Source of the DNA: Actinomycetes bacterium
GTDB taxonomy: Bacteria; Actinomycetota; Actinomycetes; Propionibacteriales; Nocardioidaceae
DNA: 19,434 nt
NCBI GenBank assembly: GCA_023417775.1
Contig: JAEZEJ010000128.1
Span: 1-19,434 of the forward strand
Reading direction: 5' to 3'
In this document: positions 16,119-19,434 of the stretch, piece by piece
How the letters are laid out: each line of letters opens with the position of its first letter
How positions within the stretch are numbered: the first letter of the stretch is position 1
Notes under the pieces: model-generated
Seen by the model: the letters and a program-made list of their open reading frames with translations, nothing else
Told to the model about the DNA's origin: nothing
Database searches by the model: none
Program-made: the position numbers and the translations under genes

Positions 16119-16919
16119 GTGAGTGACCATGAGCCGATCCTGGTGTCGCTGTCGACATCGTCGGTCTATCCCGACTCCACCGCCGCGGGGTTCGACGCTG
16201 CCAAGCGGCTGGGATACGACGCCGTGGAGGTCATGGTCGGGATCGACGAGATCAGCACCGACATCCCCACCGTCCAGGCACTCAGCGTCGAGCACGACAT
16301 CCCCATCGCCTCCATCCACGCCCCCTGTCTGCTGCTGACTCAGCGGGTCTGGGGACTCGATCCGTGGGGCAAACTCCACCGCAGCGCGGAGATGGCCCTC
16401 GAGGTCGGCGCCGAGGTCGTCGTGGTGCATCCGCCGTTCCGCTGGCAGCGCGACTATGCCCGCGGATTCGTCGACGGCATCCGCGAGCTCGAGGAGAAGT
16501 ACGAGCTCGTCTTCGCCGTGGAGAACATGTACCCGTGGCGCAGCGGCAAGCGCGAGTTCCAGGCCTACGCGCCCGGATGGGACCCCCGGCTGCACGACTA
16601 CGCCCACGTCACCCTCGATCTGTCGCACAGCGCGACCGCGCACGCCGACCCCCTGGCGATGGCTCGCGAGCTGGGACCTCGGCTCCGGCACATCCACCTC
16701 GCCGACGGCAGCGGCTCGGGCAAGGACGAGCACCTGGTGCCCGGACGCGGCGGCCAGCCCTGCGCGCAGCTGCTGGAGGAACTGGCCACCAGCGGCTTCG
16801 ACGGGCAGGTCGTGGTGGAGATCAATACCCGCAAGGCCGCCGATGCCGAAGCCCGCGATAACGACCTCCTGGAGGCCCTCGCCTTCGCCCGTCTGCACGC
16901 CGCCGCCTTGCCCTCCTGA
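16119..16919 (+). CDS. Sugar phosphate isomerase/epimerase family TIM-barrel protein (Rv0498-like)
   Basis: The 266-residue protein belongs to the xylose isomerase-like/AP endonuclease 2 barrel family. Putative divalent-metal and substrate residues line up on successive strands: IASIHAPC (His67), VVVHPPF (His104), FAVENMYPW (Glu135), TLDLSHSATA (Asp167, His170), HIHLADG (His193) and VVVEINTRK (Glu234). DEHLVPGRG is also typical of the family. The actual substrate is unknown. In M. tuberculosis Rv0498 of this family lies between ppx1 and proC; here it still precedes proC, but about 5 kb of other DNA separates it from ppx1. GTG 16119 is chosen on the leaderless -10 box just upstream. Confidence 0.9.
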   Translation: MSDHEPILVSLSTSSVYPDSTAAGFDAAKRLGYDAVEVMVGIDEISTDIPTVQALSVEHDIPIASIHAPCLLLTQRVWGLDPWGKLHRSAEMALEVGAEVVVVHPPFRWQRDYARGFVDGIRELEEKYELVFAVENMYPWRSGKREFQAYAPGWDPRLHDYAHVTLDLSHSATAHADPLAMARELGPRLRHIHLADGSGSGKDEHLVPGRGGQPCAQLLEELATSGFDGQVVVEINTRKAADAEARDNDLLEALAFARLHAAALPS

Positions 16920-16953
16920 CCGGTCGTGCGGGACGTGATACTAGTCTCAGAGC

Positions 16954-16978
16954 ATGAGCGAGCGCAGCGAGCGACCGT
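16954..16978 (+). repeat. 25-bp repeat, copy 1 (before proC)
   Basis: This copy is identical over 25 bp to 17805-17829. The unit begins ATGAGCGAGCGCAGCGAGCG. A shortened copy (ATGAGCGAGCGCA) follows at 16990-17002 and forms the chosen proC start. GAGCGCAGCGAGCG-type words are widely dispersed in actinobacterial genomes. Confidence 0.8.
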
Positions 16979-16989
16979 TGGAGTCCACC

Positions 16990-17808
16990 ATGAGCGAGCG
17001 CACGTCTGGACTACGCATCTCCGTGATCGGCGGAGGCGTGATGGGCGAGACCCTCATCGCCGCCTGGCGCGCTGCCGGGATCGACCAGATCACCGTCAGC
17101 GAGCCGCGGGCCGAGCGCGCCGGGGAACTCGCTGAGCGCTACGACATCACCAGTGCCGACGCCGAGACCGCGGTGACCGGGGCGAATGTGGTCGTGCTGG
17201 CGGTCAAGCCGCATCACATCACCGACGTGGCCGAGCAGATCGCCGGCTCGGTCCGCTCCGATGCCGTCGTGGTCTCCGTGGCCGCCGGTGTCACCACCGC
17301 CACGATGGAGGGCCGCCTGCCGGACGGGATCGCCGTGGTCCGCGCGATGCCCAATACCCCGGCGGTGATCGGTCAGGGCATGTTCGGCGTCTCGCCAGGA
17401 TCCAGTGTGAGCTCCGAGCAGCTCGACATCGTCGTCGAACTGCTGCAGGGGGCCGGCGAGGTCGCGGTCGTCGATGAGAGCCAGCAGGACGCCGTCACGG
17501 CCGTCTCCGGCTCCGGGCCGGCGTATGTCTTCTACCTCGCCGAGGCGATGATCGACGGAGGCGTCGCAGCCGGACTCGATGAGGCGACCGCCCGGCAGCT
17601 CGCCCAGCAGACCCTCGTCGGCGCATCGGCGCTGCTGGCGGACAGCGAGGAGTCGCCGGCCGAGCTACGCCGACGGGTCACCTCGCCGAACGGCACCACC
17701 CACGCCGCCATCACGACCTTCGACGAGCAGGGGGCTGGCGACGCGCTGCGTGCCGGTGTCGCCGCCTGCGCCGCTCGCGCGCACGAGCTGTCCCAGGACG
17801 GATCATGA
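16990..17808 (+). CDS. proC: Pyrroline-5-carboxylate reductase
   Basis: ProC catalyses the last step of proline synthesis, NAD(P)H-dependent reduction of 1-pyrroline-5-carboxylate. The 272-residue protein has the Rossmann loop IGGGVMG (13-19), AVKPHH (71-76), RAMPNTPAVIGQG (118-130) and the C-terminal P5CR signature beginning SGSGPAYVF (173-181). Two starts are possible. ATG 16954 lies in the 25-bp repeat and would add 12 residues (MSERSERPLEST). ATG 16990 has GGAG (16980-16983) 6 nt upstream and gives a normal-length enzyme, so I chose it. The stop codon overlaps the ATG of the second repeat copy (ATGA at 17805-17808). Confidence 0.97.
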   Translation: MSERTSGLRISVIGGGVMGETLIAAWRAAGIDQITVSEPRAERAGELAERYDITSADAETAVTGANVVVLAVKPHHITDVAEQIAGSVRSDAVVVSVAAGVTTATMEGRLPDGIAVVRAMPNTPAVIGQGMFGVSPGSSVSSEQLDIVVELLQGAGEVAVVDESQQDAVTAVSGSGPAYVFYLAEAMIDGGVAAGLDEATARQLAQQTLVGASALLADSEESPAELRRRVTSPNGTTHAAITTFDEQGAGDALRAGVAACAARAHELSQDGS

Positions 17809-17829
17809 GCGAGCGCAGCGAGCGACCGT
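17805..17829 (+). repeat. 25-bp repeat, copy 2 (between proC and acuC)
   Basis: This is an exact copy of 16954-16978. Its ATG overlaps the proC stop, but in this copy the frame does not lead into a gene. The acuC start 80 bp further on again begins ATGAGCGAG. Confidence 0.8.
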
Positions 17830-17884
17830 CGGGCGGCATCTCATGCCGTCGCCGGCCTATCGTGGGTTTTCAGGCGGTGGCGGC

Positions 17885-19069
17885 ATGAGCGAGGAGTCGG
17901 ATCGGGCCGCCGTCGTCTTCGATGAGCGGCTGACCGACTACGACTTCGGCCCCTCCCACCCGATGGCGCCCGTGCGGGTGAAGCTCACCATGCGGCTGGC
18001 CGAGGAGCTCGGAGTGCTGGACCACCTCGACATCGTCGGGGCGAGCGCCTGCACCGAGGACCAGCTCGCGGAGGTGCACACGCCGCAGTACATCGAGAAG
18101 GTCCTCAAGCTCAGCAAGCATCCCACCCATGCCGACCCGTCGATCGGCCTCGGCACCGAGGACAATCCGCTGTTCGCCGGCATGCACGAGGCCAGCTCGC
18201 TCATCGCCGGAGCCAGCGCCGAGGCGGCGCGGCTGGTGTGGACCGGTGAACGCCGTCGTGCCATCAATGTCAGCGGCGGCCTGCACCATGCGATGCCGGG
18301 GCGGGCGAGCGGCTTCTGCATCTACAACGACGTGGCGGTCGGCATCCGCTGGCTGCTCGACCACGGTGCCACCAAGATCGTCTACATCGACGTCGACGCC
18401 CACCACGGCGACGGCGTGCAGGCCATGTTCTACCACGATCCCCGGGTGCTGACGATCTCGCTGCACGAGTCACCGCAGACGCTCTTCCCCGGGACCGGCT
18501 ACTCGACCGAGATCGGCGCCAAGGGCGCCGAGGGGTCGGCCGTCAACGTCCCGCTGCCGCCGGGCACCTCCGATGCCGGCTGGCTGCGCGCCTTCCACGC
18601 GGTCGTCCCGGCGATCGTCCGAGAGTTCGGGCCGGAGATCATCGTCAGCCAGCACGGCTGCGACTCGCACATGGACGACCCCCTGACGAATCTGATGCTC
18701 AGCGTCGACGGGCAGCGCGCCTCCTATCTCGCCGTGCGGGATCTCGCCGACGAGGTCACCGGCGGCAAGTGGATCGCGACGGGCGGCGGCGGCTACGCCG
18801 TCATCGATGTCGTGCCGCGCGCCTGGGCCCACCTGCTGTCGATCGTCGCGGGACACGAGATCGACCCCTCCACGGCCACCCCGGAGCACTGGCGGTCCGA
18901 GGTCGAGGGTCTGCGCGGTCAGCCGGCGCCGGCCCGGATGACCGACGGACGACGTGCGGCGTTCCGTCCCTGGGAGGACGGCTATGACCCCGCCAGCTGG
19001 CTGGATCGTTCCATCAACGCGACTCGCACCGAGGTCTTCCCGCTGCTGGGCCTCGATCCTTCGTACTGA
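17885..19069 (+). CDS. acuC: AcuC-type class I histone deacetylase-like amidohydrolase
   Basis: The 394-residue zinc deacetylase is of the arginase/HDAC fold. In Bacillus and other bacteria AcuC-type enzymes deacetylate acetyl-CoA synthetase and similar proteins. Family motifs: DERLTDYDFGPSHPMAPVR at the start, GGLHHA with the acid-base His pair 134-135, YIDVDAHHGDG with zinc ligands Asp171 and His173, HGCDSH with ligand Asp260, and GGGGY with the transition-state Tyr304. Length is typical. I chose ATG 17885; an in-frame ATG at 17843 would add 14 residues unlike the family, and no good Shine-Dalgarno sequence is seen at either. TATCGT at about 17859-17864 may be a -10 box. It follows proC in the same direction after 76 bp. 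Confidence 0.95.
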   Translation: MSEESDRAAVVFDERLTDYDFGPSHPMAPVRVKLTMRLAEELGVLDHLDIVGASACTEDQLAEVHTPQYIEKVLKLSKHPTHADPSIGLGTEDNPLFAGMHEASSLIAGASAEAARLVWTGERRRAINVSGGLHHAMPGRASGFCIYNDVAVGIRWLLDHGATKIVYIDVDAHHGDGVQAMFYHDPRVLTISLHESPQTLFPGTGYSTEIGAKGAEGSAVNVPLPPGTSDAGWLRAFHAVVPAIVREFGPEIIVSQHGCDSHMDDPLTNLMLSVDGQRASYLAVRDLADEVTGGKWIATGGGGYAVIDVVPRAWAHLLSIVAGHEIDPSTATPEHWRSEVEGLRGQPAPARMTDGRRAAFRPWEDGYDPASWLDRSINATRTEVFPLLGLDPSY

Positions 19070-19094
19070 ACGGCGTCCCAGATGAGACGTTCGG

Positions 19095-19124
19095 TTTAAC
19101 GCCGGGCACTTTCTCCACTAGGCT
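19095..19124 (+). promoter_or_regulatory. Putative promoter of the BldC-like HTH gene
   Basis: TTTAAC (19095-19100) and TAGGCT (19119-19124) are separated by 18 bp. The transcript would start near 19131, giving a leader of about 25 nt that includes GAGGA (19141-19145). Confidence 0.45.
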
Positions 19125-19154
19125 CGACCCACCCCCTCACGAGGATGGTGTCCG

Positions 19155-19340
19155 ATGGCACAAGAGCCGAAGTTCCTGACGGTGGCCGAGGTCGCCGAGC
19201 AGATGCGTGTCTCCAAGATGACGGTCTACCGCCTCGTCCACTCCGGCGAGCTCGCCGCGGTACGTGTCGGACGCTCCTTCCGAGTGACCGAGCAGGCGCT
19301 GCGCGACTATCTGGAGAAGTCCTTCTATCAGGCCGGATGA
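19155..19340 (+). CDS. BldC-like MerR-family helix-turn-helix DNA-binding protein
   Basis: The 61-residue protein is essentially a single winged helix-turn-helix of the excisionase/BldC type. TVAEVAEQMRVSKMTVYRLVHSG (about 9-31) is the HTH, and ELAAVRVGRSFRV is the wing contacting DNA. BldC of Streptomyces binds direct repeats cooperatively to control development. The mycobacterial counterpart is Rv0500A, which also lies between proC and the bS22-type gene, so this is a regulator conserved with its location and not a phage excisionase. GAGGA lies 9 nt before the ATG. Targets are unknown. Confidence 0.93.
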   Translation: MAQEPKFLTVAEVAEQMRVSKMTVYRLVHSGELAAVRVGRSFRVTEQALRDYLEKSFYQAG

Positions 19341-19406
19341 GGGGAGCTTGCCGGTGCGTCGTATCCTGAAGCGATCGTTCTTTTCCCAACCGACCAAAGG
19401 TGAATC

Positions 19407-19434
19407 GTGGGTTCTGTCATCAAGAAGCGCCGCA
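19407..19434 (+). CDS. Small basic ribosomal protein bS22 / AURKAIP1-COX24 domain protein (partial)
   Basis: Only the first nine codons are in the window. GTG-GGT-TCT-GTC-ATC-AAG-AAG-CGC-CGC gives MGSVIKKRR, the invariant beginning of the roughly 33-residue actinobacterial protein (Rv0500B in M. tuberculosis), found in mycobacterial 30S structures as bS22. AAAGG (19396-19400) lies 6 nt upstream. Position after the BldC-like gene agrees. TATCCT at 19362-19367 may be its -10 box. Confidence 0.9.

Noticed and set aside
16954..16989. Longer ProC N-terminus starting MSERSERPLEST
   Set aside because: It is encoded by a repeat that also occurs where it is not translated into a gene; the start at 16990 has a proper Shine-Dalgarno sequence and gives normal length.
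19155..19340. Phage excisionase marking an integrated element
   Set aside because: Sequence and position between the proC region and the bS22-type gene match the conserved chromosomal BldC-like regulator; no integrase or phage genes are near.

Overview
The window looks like chromosomal DNA from a high-GC actinobacterium of the Mycobacteriales (the mycolic-acid group). Dietzia-like is my best guess, held with low confidence. The reasons are the very GC-rich codons, the gene set (clpC, an Rv3587c-like membrane protein, disA, radA, a ppx1-type phosphatase, proC, a BldC-like small HTH protein and the tiny bS22-type ribosomal protein), and many start codons lying only 6-7 nt behind a TANNNT -10 box, the signature of leaderless transcription.

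Layout. Positions 1-411 are a long clpC leader with a DnaA-box-like cluster, a ClgR-type operator and a SigH-type promoter. Positions 412-7520 are a genome-maintenance and stress block: clpC (+), mutY (-), an acidic membrane-anchored protein (+), disA (-) and radA (-). Two tandem hairpins fill the radA-disA gap. Positions 7556-9020 hold an alpha/beta hydrolase and a glyoxalase-like protein, both on the minus strand. Positions 9210-10954 hold a cysteine-rich conserved protein divergent from ppx1. Positions 10955-16007 are accessory: an orphan lipoprotein, a decayed gene, a two-helix mini membrane protein, the stump of a 13E12-type HNH endonuclease, a META-domain lipoprotein, and a large secreted S1 protease with Ig-like repeats and an LPXTG anchor. 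Positions 16119-19434 return to conserved order: TIM-barrel isomerase, proC, acuC, BldC-like HTH and the start of the bS22-type gene.

How it works together. ClpC (protein quality control), MutY (8-oxoG:A repair), DisA (c-di-AMP, DNA-integrity sensing) and RadA (recombination) form a housekeeping stress block. The ppx1-proC block joins polyphosphate metabolism to proline synthesis. The 11-16 kb part is the variable portion: envelope and secreted proteins next to gene debris, which suggests repeated insertion and loss between ppx1 and the isomerase gene.

No single new defence or biosynthetic system stands out. The most interesting items are non-coding: the twin hairpins before disA, the AT-rich 11-bp inverted repeat at 11238-11273, the DnaA-box-like cluster before clpC and the 25-bp repeat at the starts of proC and acuC. 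Also notable are the decayed 12.4-13.5 kb stretch and a junction of two gene blocks that one inversion across the replication origin could explain.
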